This document shows positions 49,223 through 57,928 of a stretch of DNA of 60,931 nt, piece after piece (position 1 is the first letter of the stretch; every line of letters begins with the position of its first letter). The stretch spans positions 1-60,931 of the forward strand of contig NZ_JAIETD010000107.1 of assembly GCF_019745455.1 (NCBI RefSeq), in the 5' to 3' direction. The translations under genes were made by a program, and so were the position numbers. The notes under the pieces are model-generated. The model was not told where the DNA came from. It was given only the letters and a program-made list of their open reading frames with translations, and ran no database searches. The stretch is from Methylobacterium sp. GTDB taxonomy: Bacteria; Pseudomonadota; Alphaproteobacteria; Rhizobiales; Beijerinckiaceae.

Positions 49223-49648
49223 TCAGGGGGCCGGTCGGAAATCCAGCACGAACGCGACGACCTTTTCGGCGGACATCTCGCACGGCTTCAGCAATGTTCT
49301 ATCTGATGTAACGCGATAGAGGTTGAAGCTGACAATGTCGGTCCCGGCCAACTCCCTGGCGAACAGGCTGTTGCGACGTCCGTCACCGGATCGCCGGACA
49401 GTCACGCCGAAACGCCGGCCTTCGTAGGCGCCTTCGCTGTATCCCTCGGGAAGCTGCGCGAAGGCGGCATCGAACTCGGCAAGCTCCATCTCAATCCAGT
49501 CGTCTTGATTCGACAGAAGCCCAAGGGTCCGAGGCCCTCGGCGCCAGTCCGCGGAGAAGGTCCGGGGCGGAGCCCTGTAGCCGACGCGGCCTGGGATGGG
49601 CGGAAAAGCCGTCCCGCGGGCGCTTGCACATGGCGCTGAGGCCGCCAC
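49223..49648 (-). CDS. Conserved-looking hypothetical protein
   Basis: A 141-residue product from GTG 49648, 11 bases after the DUF427 gene. The sequence from about residue 25 has clear protein character: FSADWRRGPRTLGLLSNQDDW, LPEGYSEGAYEGRRFGVTVRRS and LKPCEMSAEKVVAFVLDF. No family is recognised. The longer frame upstream crosses DUF427 and the glutaredoxin remnant and is not real. Confidence 0.55.
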   Translation of the reverse strand: MAASAPCASARGTAFPPIPGRVGYRAPPRTFSADWRRGPRTLGLLSNQDDWIEMELAEFDAAFAQLPEGYSEGAYEGRRFGVTVRRSGDGRRNSLFARELAGTDIVSFNLYRVTSDRTLLKPCEMSAEKVVAFVLDFRPAP

Positions 49649-49659
49649 CTGTCCGCCTG

Positions 49660-49941
49660 CTACGCAACCTCCACGCCTTTCCAGAAGGCGATATGATCCC
49701 GGATGCCCTCGGCGCCTGGCGTCGGATCTGGATAGGTCCAGGCTGCGTTCACGTTGAGCGCGTCTCCCACACGCACATGGAAGTAGCGCGCGGCGCCCTT
49801 GATCGGACAGACAGACGTGTGGGGGCTCATCTCGAGCAGGCCGAAATCGACTGCCGAAGGTGGGAAGTAGTGGTTTCCCTCGACGACGACTGTCTCGTCG
49901 CTTGTGGCGATGGTGGTGTCTTTCCAGATAGCTGAGACCAA
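49660..49941 (-). CDS. DUF427 domain protein
   Basis: A 93-residue DUF427 protein: the KDTTIATSDETVVVEGNHYFP opening, VDFGLLEMSPHTSVCPIKGAARYFHV with the conserved Cys-Pro-Lys-Gly, and AWTYPDP with AFWKGVEVA at the end. The family adopts a small beta fold of unknown function and is often near redox genes. The minus-strand neighbour upstream is a frameshifted glutaredoxin. Confidence 0.9.
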   Translation of the reverse strand: MVSAIWKDTTIATSDETVVVEGNHYFPPSAVDFGLLEMSPHTSVCPIKGAARYFHVRVGDALNVNAAWTYPDPTPGAEGIRDHIAFWKGVEVA

Positions 49942-50009
49942 CTGACTCTCCTTTCGTATTCATCAACCGGCACGGGGTTCGTGGGCTGTCTGGCCAAAGC
50001 CGCACCCCC

Positions 50010-50283
50010 TCAGGTGGCAGGCGGCGTGCGCCCGAGAAGTTTGTCGAGCTCGCCTCTGACATCGAGCGCGAAAAGCTCATCGGAGCCACCGACATCCGTG
50101 CCGTTGATGAAGATCTGCGGCACGGAGCTTCGACCCGCGACGCTTCCGTCATGGCCTGCCGGTGAACCGGATTTGCCTCTATATCGAGTTCCTTCCATTG
50201 CACGCGCTTCTCCTTGAGGAGCGTCTTCGCCCGGCGGCAGAACGGCACCAGTTCGTGGTGTACAGCAGCACATCAGTTGTCAT
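50010..50283 (-). pseudogene. Frameshifted glutaredoxin (grxC-like)
   Basis: Three frames together spell a class-I glutaredoxin: MTTDVLLYTTNWC, then FCRRAKTLLKEKRVQWKELDIE in the next frame, then RSSVPQIFINGTDVGGSDEL in a third. The first break falls inside the CPFC active site, where one C of a CCG codon seems to be missing; the second is just before the VPQIFING cis-Pro region. Two single-base losses, or sequencing errors at these points, would explain it. Confidence 0.8.
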
Positions 50284-50334
50284 ATCGCGTCTCCGACAGT
50301 TGGAAGCGGATCGCTGTCATGGCGAACGTCGCGG

Positions 50335-51600
50335 TCAGCCGCGTTCGAGGAGGGCGACTGTGCCTTGACCGCCGTCGGCGCAGATGCTGACGATTGCCCG
50401 CGATCCGGGCGGCATGGCCCAAAGTTCCTTCACCGCCTGGCTGAGGTCGCGCGCGCCTGTAGCGCCGAACGGATGACCTAGGGCGACCGAGCCTCCATTG
50501 GGATTGACGCGGTCCCAGTTGAAATCGCCCATAGCCGCCTGGACACCGGCTGTCGCGCGCACCCACTCCCGATCGGTGATGGCCGCGACGTTCGCCAGGA
50601 CCTGGGCTGCGAAGGCTTCGTGGATTTCCCAGAGTGCGATGTCGGAGAAGCTGAGTCGATGCCGCGCGAGCAGGCGCGGAATGCCATAGGAGGGCGCCAT
50701 CAGCAGACCCTCGGTGGGGAGATCGACGGCAGAGATCTCGTAGTCTACGAGCCGCACGTAGGGGGTGCCCCCCGGGAGTCTCGCCACACCGGCTTCGGTG
50801 GCAACCCAACACCCGGCGGCTCCATCGGTAATCGGTGAGCTGTTTCCGGCGGTCAGGGTTCCCCTCCCGCTGTCGCGATCGAAGGCAGGCTTGAGTGCGG
50901 CCAGCCGTTCGGGCGACGTATCGGCGCGCGGGTTCGCATCGCGCGCCAGCTCAGGCAGCGAAATCACGAGATCGTCGAAGAAGCCACGTTCCCAACCAGC
51001 GACTGCCCGCTGGTGGCTCTTGAGCGCCCAATCATCCTGCGCGACGCGCGAGACCCGCCAAGCCTTGGCGGTCTCCTCCATATGATCACCCATCGTCCTT
51101 CCGGTGATCCGGTTTGCCCAGCCCTTTGTGGGGAGCACGTAGTCTCGTGGAGTCAGAGACTGGAGGGCGGCAAGCGCGGCGGTCGCATCCTGCGCAAAGA
51201 GGTCGGTGAGCCGCTTCGATGCATCGGCCGTCAGGGCGATTGACGGCCGGCTCATGACTTCGGACCCGCCGACCATGGTGAGGTCGGTTCCTCCGCCCAG
51301 CATCCCTGCCGCAGCGAAGGTCGCCGTCATGCTGGTCGAGCATGCCAGGACGACGGAGAACGCCGGAACAGTCGGATTGAGCTTGGCATCAAGCCAGGTT
51401 TCGCGAGCAATATTGCTCCAGCCCAAATTCGGGATCACGGTTCCCCAGACGAGGAGATCAGGCTCCGCCTGCGCCGCCATCGCCTGCACGACAGGCACGG
51501 ACAGAGAGATGGCATCGTAGGCAGCCAACGCGCCTCCGCCGCGGCCGAAAGGCGTCCGAAGGCCAGCGGCAATGAAGACGGGTTCGGCAAAGCGGCTCAT
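50335..51600 (-). CDS. Thiolase-family acyltransferase
   Basis: Acetyl-CoA acetyltransferase/3-ketoacyl-CoA thiolase-like enzyme, 421 residues. The acylation Cys is in VLACSTSMTATF (Cys near residue 90), the HEAF box near residue 330 supplies the first catalytic His, and the C-terminal motif, normally CxGGGQG, is CADGGQGTV. GHPFGATGARDL is typical. The usual degradative-thiolase partners (hydratase, dehydrogenase) are absent; it sits between glutaredoxin and the molybdoenzyme pair. Confidence 0.85.
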   Translation of the reverse strand: MSRFAEPVFIAAGLRTPFGRGGGALAAYDAISLSVPVVQAMAAQAEPDLLVWGTVIPNLGWSNIARETWLDAKLNPTVPAFSVVLACSTSMTATFAAAGMLGGGTDLTMVGGSEVMSRPSIALTADASKRLTDLFAQDATAALAALQSLTPRDYVLPTKGWANRITGRTMGDHMEETAKAWRVSRVAQDDWALKSHQRAVAGWERGFFDDLVISLPELARDANPRADTSPERLAALKPAFDRDSGRGTLTAGNSSPITDGAAGCWVATEAGVARLPGGTPYVRLVDYEISAVDLPTEGLLMAPSYGIPRLLARHRLSFSDIALWEIHEAFAAQVLANVAAITDREWVRATAGVQAAMGDFNWDRVNPNGGSVALGHPFGATGARDLSQAVKELWAMPPGSRAIVSICADGGQGTVALLERG

Positions 51601-51668
51601 GATGATCTCCAAAATTAATCCGTGGGCTGCACGTCCACGATCGGCGGGACGCGAAGTAGCTTGCGCCG

Positions 51669-52412
51669 CTAGCCGCCGTAGCGCTCGGTTTTGACAATGG
51701 AGGGGTCCAGGCCGGCCAGCAGCGCGCCCTCGGTCGCGATGTTGACGAATCCGTTGGACCCGCAAACGAAGACTTGTGTGGGCTTCCGGGGAAGCCGAGC
51801 CAGGATTTCCTGGACCATCGCGCCGTCGATCCGTCGCGCAAAGTCCGATGCGCGGAGCGGTTTCTCGCGCGTAATTGCCAGCGCCAAGACGAACGCCGGA
51901 TCGCTGATCTCGACGGAATGAAGCTCTTTTGAGAAGAGAACGTCCTCGGCGGTTCGTGCGGACAGGAGCAGCGCTGTGGGCGCGGCCTGGGCCAGTGCGC
52001 GGCGCTGCCGGATCATCGCCATCAACGGCACGAGGCCGGAGCCTGCCCCGATCAACAGCACTGGGTCTATGGCAGGTTCAGGCCATAGGAAATGGCCGCC
52101 GAGCGGACCACGAAGCTCGATTTCGTCGCCGATCGCTGCGACATCGTGAAAGAACGGCGAAACTTCGCCATCCGGTAGGCGCTCGATAGCGAGCTCGACG
52201 ATCGGAGACGAGATTGCCGAAGACGCGATCGAGTAACTCCGCATCGCACTGTAGCCACCGGGCGCGGTCAGCCGGACATCGACATGCTGCCCTGCGATGT
52301 GCGCGAACGGTTTGCTCAACCGAAGGAAGAAGCTCTTGATACTCGGGGTCTGTTGGACGATTTCGTCGATTACGCATGGCTGCCACGCGATTTGCGCGCC
52401 GTTTTCAGTCAT
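51669..52412 (-). CDS. FNR-type flavin oxidoreductase
   Basis: Ferredoxin-NADP-reductase-fold protein of 247 residues with the flavin motif RSYSIASS, the NAD(P) glycine loop GAGSGLVPLMAMI and a C-terminal FVCGSNGFV. No [2Fe-2S] domain is attached. Its start overlaps the preceding molybdoenzyme gene by eight bases, so it is probably that enzyme's electron partner. ATG 52412 is preferred; the frame is open further but overlaps the upstream gene. Confidence 0.87.
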   Translation of the reverse strand: MTENGAQIAWQPCVIDEIVQQTPSIKSFFLRLSKPFAHIAGQHVDVRLTAPGGYSAMRSYSIASSAISSPIVELAIERLPDGEVSPFFHDVAAIGDEIELRGPLGGHFLWPEPAIDPVLLIGAGSGLVPLMAMIRQRRALAQAAPTALLLSARTAEDVLFSKELHSVEISDPAFVLALAITREKPLRASDFARRIDGAMVQEILARLPRKPTQVFVCGSNGFVNIATEGALLAGLDPSIVKTERYGG

Positions 52413-53010
52413 TGGTGTATCGTTGCTCGCGCCACGGATCGCCGTAGATGTGATAGCCGCGCAGCTCCCAAAATCCGGCCTCGTCACGCGTTGTGAATTG
52501 CAGCGCGTTCACCCATTTGGCGGACTTCCAGAAGTAAAGGTGCGGAACCAGAAGACGCGCCGGCCCTCCATGATCGCGGGGAAGCGGCTTGCCCGCATAG
52601 TTGAGGGCGACCATCGCTTTCCCGGAGAGAAGATCCGCCAGCGGGATGTTTGTCGAGTAGTTATCGTAGCAGTGCGCCAAGACGAAATCGGTGGGCCGAT
52701 CGAGCCCTGCATCTGCAAGGATGTCTTCTACGAGTACGCCCTCCCACGCGGTATCCAGCTTGGACCAGGACGTGACGCAGTGAATGTCTCGGGTCACCTT
52801 GGTCTTCGGTAGAGCGTTGAACTCGCTCCAATTCCACACTTTGACCGGCTTCGGACCGATCTTGACGGTGAATTTCCAATCGGAGGGCTCCACGTTCGGC
52901 GTTGGCCCGGCCGTCAGAACAGGGAAATTCTCCACGAGATGCTGACCCGGCGGAATCCGATCGGACTGGTCGCCGCCTGGACCGCGGCCTGTGAAACCTC
53001 TGGTGACCAT
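52405..53010 (-). CDS. Sulfite-oxidase-fold molybdopterin enzyme (YuiH/MsrP-like)
   Basis: Molybdopterin-domain protein of 201 residues. The single Mo-ligand Cys is in DIHCVTSWSKLDTAWEG; HCYDNYSTNIPL and PRDHGGPARLLVPHLYFWKSAKW are the other family blocks. There is no signal peptide, so it should be cytoplasmic, unlike periplasmic MsrP. It is followed immediately by an FNR-type reductase, forming a two-gene electron-transfer pair. The substrate could be sulfite, a sulfoxide or another S/N-oxide. Confidence 0.87.
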   Translation of the reverse strand: MVTRGFTGRGPGGDQSDRIPPGQHLVENFPVLTAGPTPNVEPSDWKFTVKIGPKPVKVWNWSEFNALPKTKVTRDIHCVTSWSKLDTAWEGVLVEDILADAGLDRPTDFVLAHCYDNYSTNIPLADLLSGKAMVALNYAGKPLPRDHGGPARLLVPHLYFWKSAKWVNALQFTTRDEAGFWELRGYHIYGDPWREQRYTND

Positions 53011-53224
53011 AGCGAAACCCCCTTGCTTGTCACGACAGACCAGAACCGGATTCAGTTCAGAATTCTGTAAAAGATCTTTGCGCGCACAACCGCCGAACGA
53101 GCCAATTCACTGAAAATCAGAATACCGGATTCTCTATTAGCGTAGAGAAAAGTGTTGGACCATTTTGAGTCGTGGTTATGCGTGAAGACTATAGCGTCAG
53201 TCCAGTATGATTTCCCAATACCCT

Positions 53225-53249
53225 GTAGCTATAGTTTCGATAGCTTCGA
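53225..53249 (-). repeat. Short dispersed repeat, copy 2
   Basis: Matches 49129-49153 at 22 of 25 positions with an exact 15-base core. On the minus strand it lies in a short frame reading RFEAIETIATGYW. It is about 215 bases upstream of the molybdoenzyme gene. Confidence 0.5.
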
Positions 53250-53572
53250 ATCGGCAACGCAGGCGTATCCCCGTCAGCGGATTTCGAGCGGACGCCGTCG
53301 CTTGCCAACGTTGGTGTGAGACCGGCGGGCGAGATCGCCCCTGCCAACGCGACCGCTGAGAGGTCGACTCCTCAACCGCTTGGGCGCTTATCGCCTCCAT
53401 CCGGATGCTCACCCGCCGAACAGCAATAAACTGCTATCCTCGCTAAACTTTCGAATCCGGCTCGGAGGTATGGAAACTATGTCGCACCGCTATTGGTAAT
53501 GCTGCGCGCATACCTTCATAGTCTGACACGCGAAATCTTTAAATCCTGAGTATAGTTCGGAAGAAATTTCAA

Positions 53573-53586
53573 TCTGATCGATCAGA
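53573..53586. promoter_or_regulatory. Perfect 14-bp palindrome TCTGATCGATCAGA
   Basis: A perfect palindrome 30 bases upstream of the quinone-oxidoreductase start codon. Position and symmetry suggest an operator for a dimeric regulator; no regulator gene of the usual types is adjacent. Confidence 0.45.
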
Positions 53587-53615
53587 CTTCAGGATACAGC
53601 AAGCTGGAGACACTG

Positions 53616-54629
53616 ATGAAAGCCGTTGGTTATAAGGTTCCGGCACCCATCGCCGAGGACGCCGCGCTGGTCGACATCGATCTGCCTAGGCCTGTCGCTG
53701 AAGGAGGCGATATCCTGGTTGAGGTGAAGGCTGTCTCGGTCAACCCGGTCGACTATAAAATCCGCAGCAGCACGCCGCCCGCTGATGGCGATTGGAAAGT
53801 GCTGGGATGGGATGCGGCCGGGATCGTGCGCGAGGTCGGCCCCGACGTGACGCAATTCGCCCCAGGCGACGAGGTCTATTATGCCGGATCGCTCATAAGG
53901 CCCGGCACCAATGCGGAGTTCCATCTCGTCGACGCCCGGATCGTCGGTCGTAAACCCGTGTCGCTCGACTGGGCGGAAGCGGCGGCGCTGCCACTCACGA
54001 CGTTGACGGCCTGGGAAGCCATGTTCGATCGCCTGGACGTGACGAAGCCCGTCCCCGGGGCGGCGCCGGCGATCCTCATCATCGGTGGTGCGGGTGGGGT
54101 CGGGTCGATCGCCATCCAGATCGCGCGACAGCGCACGGATCTCATCGTCATCTCCACCGCCTCTCGGCCGGAAACCCGGGAGTGGGTTAAAGGGCTTGGG
54201 GCTCATCATGTCATCGACCACTCTCGGCCGCTCGCGCCACAGATTGCCGAGCTCAACATCGGCGCTCCCGCTTTCGTGTTCTCGACCACGCATACCGAGC
54301 AGCATGCATCCGACATCGCCGAACTGATCGCCCCGCAAGGACGGTTCGGATTCATCGACGATCCCAAGGCACTCGACGTCATGCTGTTCAAGCGCAAGGC
54401 AGTGTCGATCCACCACGAGCTGATGTTCACACGGTCGCTCTACGGCACGCCCGACATGGATGAGCAGGGCAAGATCCTCAATTCGCTGGCGGTGCTGGTG
54501 GACGACGGCAAAATTCGCACGACGCTAACGGAAAAATTGTCGCCAATTAATGCCGCCAATCTGAAGACGGTGCACGCACTGATCGAAAGTGGCGCGGCAA
54601 GAGGGAAGATTGTCCTCGAAGGCTTCTGA
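53616..54629 (+). CDS. Zinc-type alcohol dehydrogenase-like/quinone oxidoreductase
   Basis: Medium-chain reductase of the zeta-crystallin type, 337 residues, NADPH-dependent. VSVNPVDYKIRS and LGWDAAGIVREVG form the GroES-like domain, and IIGGAGGVGSIAIQIAR is the cofactor loop. The cysteine and histidine zinc ligands of true alcohol dehydrogenases are absent, as in quinone oxidoreductases. It heads a plus-strand run of small redox genes. Confidence 0.9.
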   Translation: MKAVGYKVPAPIAEDAALVDIDLPRPVAEGGDILVEVKAVSVNPVDYKIRSSTPPADGDWKVLGWDAAGIVREVGPDVTQFAPGDEVYYAGSLIRPGTNAEFHLVDARIVGRKPVSLDWAEAAALPLTTLTAWEAMFDRLDVTKPVPGAAPAILIIGGAGGVGSIAIQIARQRTDLIVISTASRPETREWVKGLGAHHVIDHSRPLAPQIAELNIGAPAFVFSTTHTEQHASDIAELIAPQGRFGFIDDPKALDVMLFKRKAVSIHHELMFTRSLYGTPDMDEQGKILNSLAVLVDDGKIRTTLTEKLSPINAANLKTVHALIESGAARGKIVLEGF

Positions 54630-54702
54630 TGACTGCCACCGCCGAACGTCTTTTCTAACCTCAAGAACGCCGGACGGATTATGCCACGGCGAAGGAAATT
54701 CC

Positions 54703-55134
54703 ATGACGAAATCCATTGCCACCGCCTCGATCAACCGCGAAACCGCCGTCGCCCTCATCGATGCTGCGATCGCCGCGGCACGTACAATCGGCATCCCGGC
54801 TGCGGTCGCCGTCGTCGACGCCACCGGTAACCTGCGCGCGTTCGAGCGCACTGATGACGCGCCGTTTCTCACCGTCGATGTTGCCATCGACAAGGCTTGG
54901 AGTTCCGCCTCGTTTGGGTACCCGACCCATGTCTGGAACGACTATGTTTCGAACGATCCAAAAGTGGCGCCGCTGGCCTATCGCCCCCGGATGGTCGCTG
55001 TCGGCGGAGGCTATCCGATCCTGGAAGACGGGAAGTTGATCGGCGGGATCGGCATCTCCGGAGGCAACTATCAGCAGGATCAGGATGCGTGCGTCGAGGC
55101 ACTCACGAAAATCGGGTTCGAGCTGCCAGCCTGA
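54703..55134 (+). CDS. GlcG/HbpS-family heme-binding-like protein
   Basis: A 143-residue protein of the GlcG/HbpS group: ALIDAAIAAARTIGIPAAVAVVDATGNL, DDAPFLTVDVAIDKAWSSA and GGIGISGGNYQQDQ fit the family. Some members bind heme or corrinoids, while others have no known ligand. There is no signal peptide. The ATG at 54703 follows a GAAGGAA site. Confidence 0.82.
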   Translation: MTKSIATASINRETAVALIDAAIAAARTIGIPAAVAVVDATGNLRAFERTDDAPFLTVDVAIDKAWSSASFGYPTHVWNDYVSNDPKVAPLAYRPRMVAVGGGYPILEDGKLIGGIGISGGNYQQDQDACVEALTKIGFELPA

Positions 55135-55195
55135 CGACTTTAAGGCCATCGCCAGCGGCGGTGGCCTGCAGATCCGACCTTACGAAAGACTTAAG

Positions 55196-55486
55196 ATGGA
55201 AGCGTTCGTCGTCTTCACCCGCGAAGAAACCACCGATCCGGAAGAACTCGCAACCTATTCTGCAGGCATCGGCCCATCGTTCGATGGCCACGACGTAACC
55301 TTTCTCGCCGCTTATGGCGCGATGGAGCATTTGGAGGGGCCACCCGTCGAAGGGGCCGTAATTTTGCGGTTCCCGACGATGCAGGCCGCCCGTGATTGGT
55401 ATCATAGCCCCGCCTACCAAACCATCGCTGCGCACCGTTTTGCCGGTTCCCGCTATCGCGCCTTTATCATCGAGGGGCGGCGGTGA
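55196..55486 (+). CDS. DUF1330 family protein
   Basis: A 96-residue ferredoxin-like-fold protein of the DUF1330 type: a two-strand start (MEAFVVFTREET), LEGPPVEGAVILRFPTMQAARDWYHSPAYQ and RYRAFIIEG. The YHSPAYQ block is the family hallmark. Function unknown; it stands between the HbpS-like and thioredoxin-fold genes in the same direction. Confidence 0.85.
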   Translation: MEAFVVFTREETTDPEELATYSAGIGPSFDGHDVTFLAAYGAMEHLEGPPVEGAVILRFPTMQAARDWYHSPAYQTIAAHRFAGSRYRAFIIEGRR

Positions 55487-55636
55487 CACACCGACGGAAG
55501 AACGGCGGCGCTGGCCACGAGTATCGGTCGGCGAACTCGCATCCTACAACCTGTAGGGGATCAAGGCGGTGAGGTTCGCGTGCCATCGCCACACGCGACC
55601 ACTCATCGGACTTCTGCATCGGAATTGGAAGATCAG

Positions 55637-56107
55637 ATGAGCGTCGACGAACGACAAGCCCCCGAGCTGCGGGTGCAGAGATGGATTGGCGTGGATGGAG
55701 AAAGCATCGCGCCGTTCAAGCTGTCGGATCTCGGCACCGGCCCGAAAGTTCTCTTCGCTTTCCAGCACTGGTGCCGTGGCTGCCATTTGCATGGATTTCC
55801 GACGCTACAAAGGTTGCATGGTGCATTGAGCGCCAAGGGCGTGGGCTTCGCGGTGATCCAGACCGTCTTCGAAGGAGCGGATGAGAACACCTTCGAGAAG
55901 CTGCGCGTGAACCAGCTCAAGTATGCGCTTCCTGTCGCGTTCGGTCACGACGAGCCACCTGCCGGCGCGACGCTTCCCACCTTCATGGAGGACTACCGCA
56001 CGCGGGGAACGCCCTGGTTCTCCGTGATGGACGCTGGCGGCCGCATCGTATTCTCGGACTTCCATCTCGACGCCGATCAGCTCGTGAAGGGACTGGAGCT
56101 GGTGTAA
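55637..56107 (+). CDS. Thioredoxin/AhpC-TSA-fold protein
   Basis: A 156-residue cytoplasmic thioredoxin-like protein with a CRGC redox motif (FAFQHWCRGCHLHGFPTLQRL). The cis-Pro position is expected in GATLPTFMEDYRTRGTPW. ATG 55637 gives the compact form; GTG 55580 would add 19 residues. It could reduce the island's MsrA or peroxide-damaged proteins. Confidence 0.82.
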   Translation: MSVDERQAPELRVQRWIGVDGESIAPFKLSDLGTGPKVLFAFQHWCRGCHLHGFPTLQRLHGALSAKGVGFAVIQTVFEGADENTFEKLRVNQLKYALPVAFGHDEPPAGATLPTFMEDYRTRGTPWFSVMDAGGRIVFSDFHLDADQLVKGLELV

Positions 56108-56110
56108 CCG

Positions 56111-56602
56111 ATGCGGCGCTGGGTCATCCTGATTGCCACCCATCTCGCGATGCTCGCCATGGGCTTCGCGGGCGGTGTCTACACGCTGCCGATCCTGACC
56201 GCCCCCCAGGCCCCGGACGCGGCGGCCTTGCGGACCATCTCAGCCGAGACGCTCTACGCAGGGCGTCTGGCCCGCGATCTCAAAGGCAGCGACCTGCTTC
56301 ACTGGGGGGAAGGCGAGATCCGGGTCTCGCGCGACCGTATCGCCCATATCGGGCGCCTCGCCCCTGGTCCCGACTACAAGCTCTACCTCGCACCACGTTT
56401 CGTCGACACGAAGGAGGCCTTTCTCCTGATCAAGGACAGATCAGTCCGCGTGGGCGACGTGAAGACGTTCAACGGCTTCATCGTCGAGGTGCCTGCCGGC
56501 ATCGATGTCCGTGACTACAACACGGTCGTCATCTGGTGCGAAGCATTCGACCAGTTCATCAGTGCGGCAGAGTATCAACCCTCAAGTCAGGCCCGAGAAT
56601 GA
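56111..56602 (+). CDS. DM13-domain protein with membrane anchor
   Basis: A 163-residue protein with an N-terminal membrane helix (residues 4-27) and a DM13 domain (about 50-160): HWGEGEIRVSRDRIAHIGRLAPGPDYKLYLAP, and VVIWCEAFDQFISAA with the conserved near-C-terminal Cys. DM13 is proposed to be a cytochrome-like redox domain. It probably faces the periplasm. Its TGA overlaps the next gene's ATG (ATGA). Confidence 0.87.
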   Translation: MRRWVILIATHLAMLAMGFAGGVYTLPILTAPQAPDAAALRTISAETLYAGRLARDLKGSDLLHWGEGEIRVSRDRIAHIGRLAPGPDYKLYLAPRFVDTKEAFLLIKDRSVRVGDVKTFNGFIVEVPAGIDVRDYNTVVIWCEAFDQFISAAEYQPSSQARE

Positions 56603-57898
56603 GCCCGGCGATGGATACCATGAGGTCGGCGGGCAAGCGCGGCCTCGTTCTCGCGCCGGTGGCGGCGCTGCTGCTGAGCGTCGCCACTCTGCTGCTGGGC
56701 AATGGCCTGCTGAGCACGCTCCTGATCGTGAGAGCCGGCCATGAGGGGTTCTCGACCGGCGCGATCAGCGCGATGATGTCCTTCTACTTCGCGGGTTTCA
56801 CGATCGGCGCGCTCGTGTTGCCACCGATCATCGTCTCCGTGGGACATGTCAGAACCTTCGCCGGCTTCGCGGCCATTGCCTCGATGACCGCCCTTCTCCA
56901 TGTGGCGTTCGTGGAGCCGATCGCCTGGATGCCGCTTCGCCTGATTACCGGCTTCGCCTGATTACCGGCTTCGCCTACGCGGGCATGATCCTCGCAACGG
57001 AGAGTTGGCTCAACGCCCACGCATTGCCATCCACACGCGGGCAGCTCCTGTCGATATTCGGAGTTGTCTCTATGGGCTCATGGGCAATCGGGCAGGCGTT
57101 GCTCAACATCGCACCGCCCGCCGACGTGACATTGTTCCTCATCGTGTCGCTGCTGATATCAGCGGCGGTGGTTCCGATCACCTTGCTGCCCAGTCATCCG
57201 CCGGCCCAGGTGGACAGGAATGGGTCGCGTTCAGGGACCTCGTCCTCGTATCACCTCTCGCTGCGGCTGGCGCTTTCCTGGCCGGCCTGGCTATCGGTGG
57301 TTTCTGGGGCATGGGCGCGAACTTCGCCCAGAGCATCGGCCTCGATGTGGGCGGTATCTCCGCCTTCATGGCTGCGGTTCTTGGTGGAACGCTCGCCTTC
57401 CATTGGCCACTCGGTTGGCTTTCGGATCGAGTGCCCCGGAATCTTGTCATCGCCGGTGCGGCGCTGGCGTCCGCAGCGTCTGCCATCGGCGTAGCGTTGG
57501 CGGTGGAAGCGCCTCTGCCGCTGCTCCTTGCGGCAGGTGCGCTGTTCGGCGGCTTTGGCATCCCGATTTATTCGTTGTGTCTCGCCGTCGCAAACGACGA
57601 TCTTCCGGCCGGTCGGCTACTCGGCACCGCGCGCGGGCTTCTGTTGCTCAACGGGATCGGGACAGCCGCTGGCCCCCTAGTAGGAGCAGCTGCAATGAAT
57701 ATCGTCGGCCCTGGCGGCCTGTTCCTTTATGCGGCGGCGTTGCTCACGCTCCTGGCAGTGCTGGCCATCGCCCGCAGGCAGCCGAGGCGCGCCAACCAGG
57801 CCAAGGCGGCCCCCCGTTCTCCGAACACGCCGATGATAACCGGATCTCTCGATACGATGATATGCATGGAGAAGCGGGCGCAGGGCGTGCGGGATTAG
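56599..57898 (+). pseudogene. Frameshifted MFS transporter
   Basis: Three frames add up to a 12-helix MFS protein of the YcaD-like kind. The first frame stops at 56961 because a 17-bp unit (TTCGCCTGATTACCGGC) is tandemly duplicated around 56937-56970. Removing one unit joins LRLITGFA to YAGMILATESWLN. A second shift near 57210-57222 moves the frame to QEWVAFRDLVLVSP and the remaining helices. The gene overlaps the DM13 stop, so it was once part of that operon. Confidence 0.82.
56937..56970 (+). repeat. 17-bp tandem duplication breaking the MFS gene
   Basis: Two exact copies of TTCGCCTGATTACCGGC lie back to back. The 17-base length is not a multiple of three and creates a TGA. It looks like recent slippage; a third partial copy (TTCGCCT) follows. 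Confidence 0.8.
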
Positions 57899-57928
57899 CG
57901 CGGCACGGCGCCTGCACGAACCGCGGGG

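Larger units (their letters stand above)
53011..53615. other. 605-base intergenic region between divergent operons
   Basis: No credible gene is present. It holds a 10-bp palindrome CAGAATTCTG at 53058-53067, 48 bases upstream of the molybdoenzyme start, the second copy of the GCTATAGTTTCGATA repeat (53228-53242), and a 14-bp palindrome at 53573-53586 just before the quinone oxidoreductase. It is AT-richer than its surroundings and must contain both promoters. Confidence 0.55.

Noticed and set aside
49223..50248. 341-residue minus-strand frame
   Set aside because: It joins part of a frameshifted glutaredoxin, an out-of-frame pass through DUF427 and the true hypothetical protein; only the 49223-49648 part was kept.
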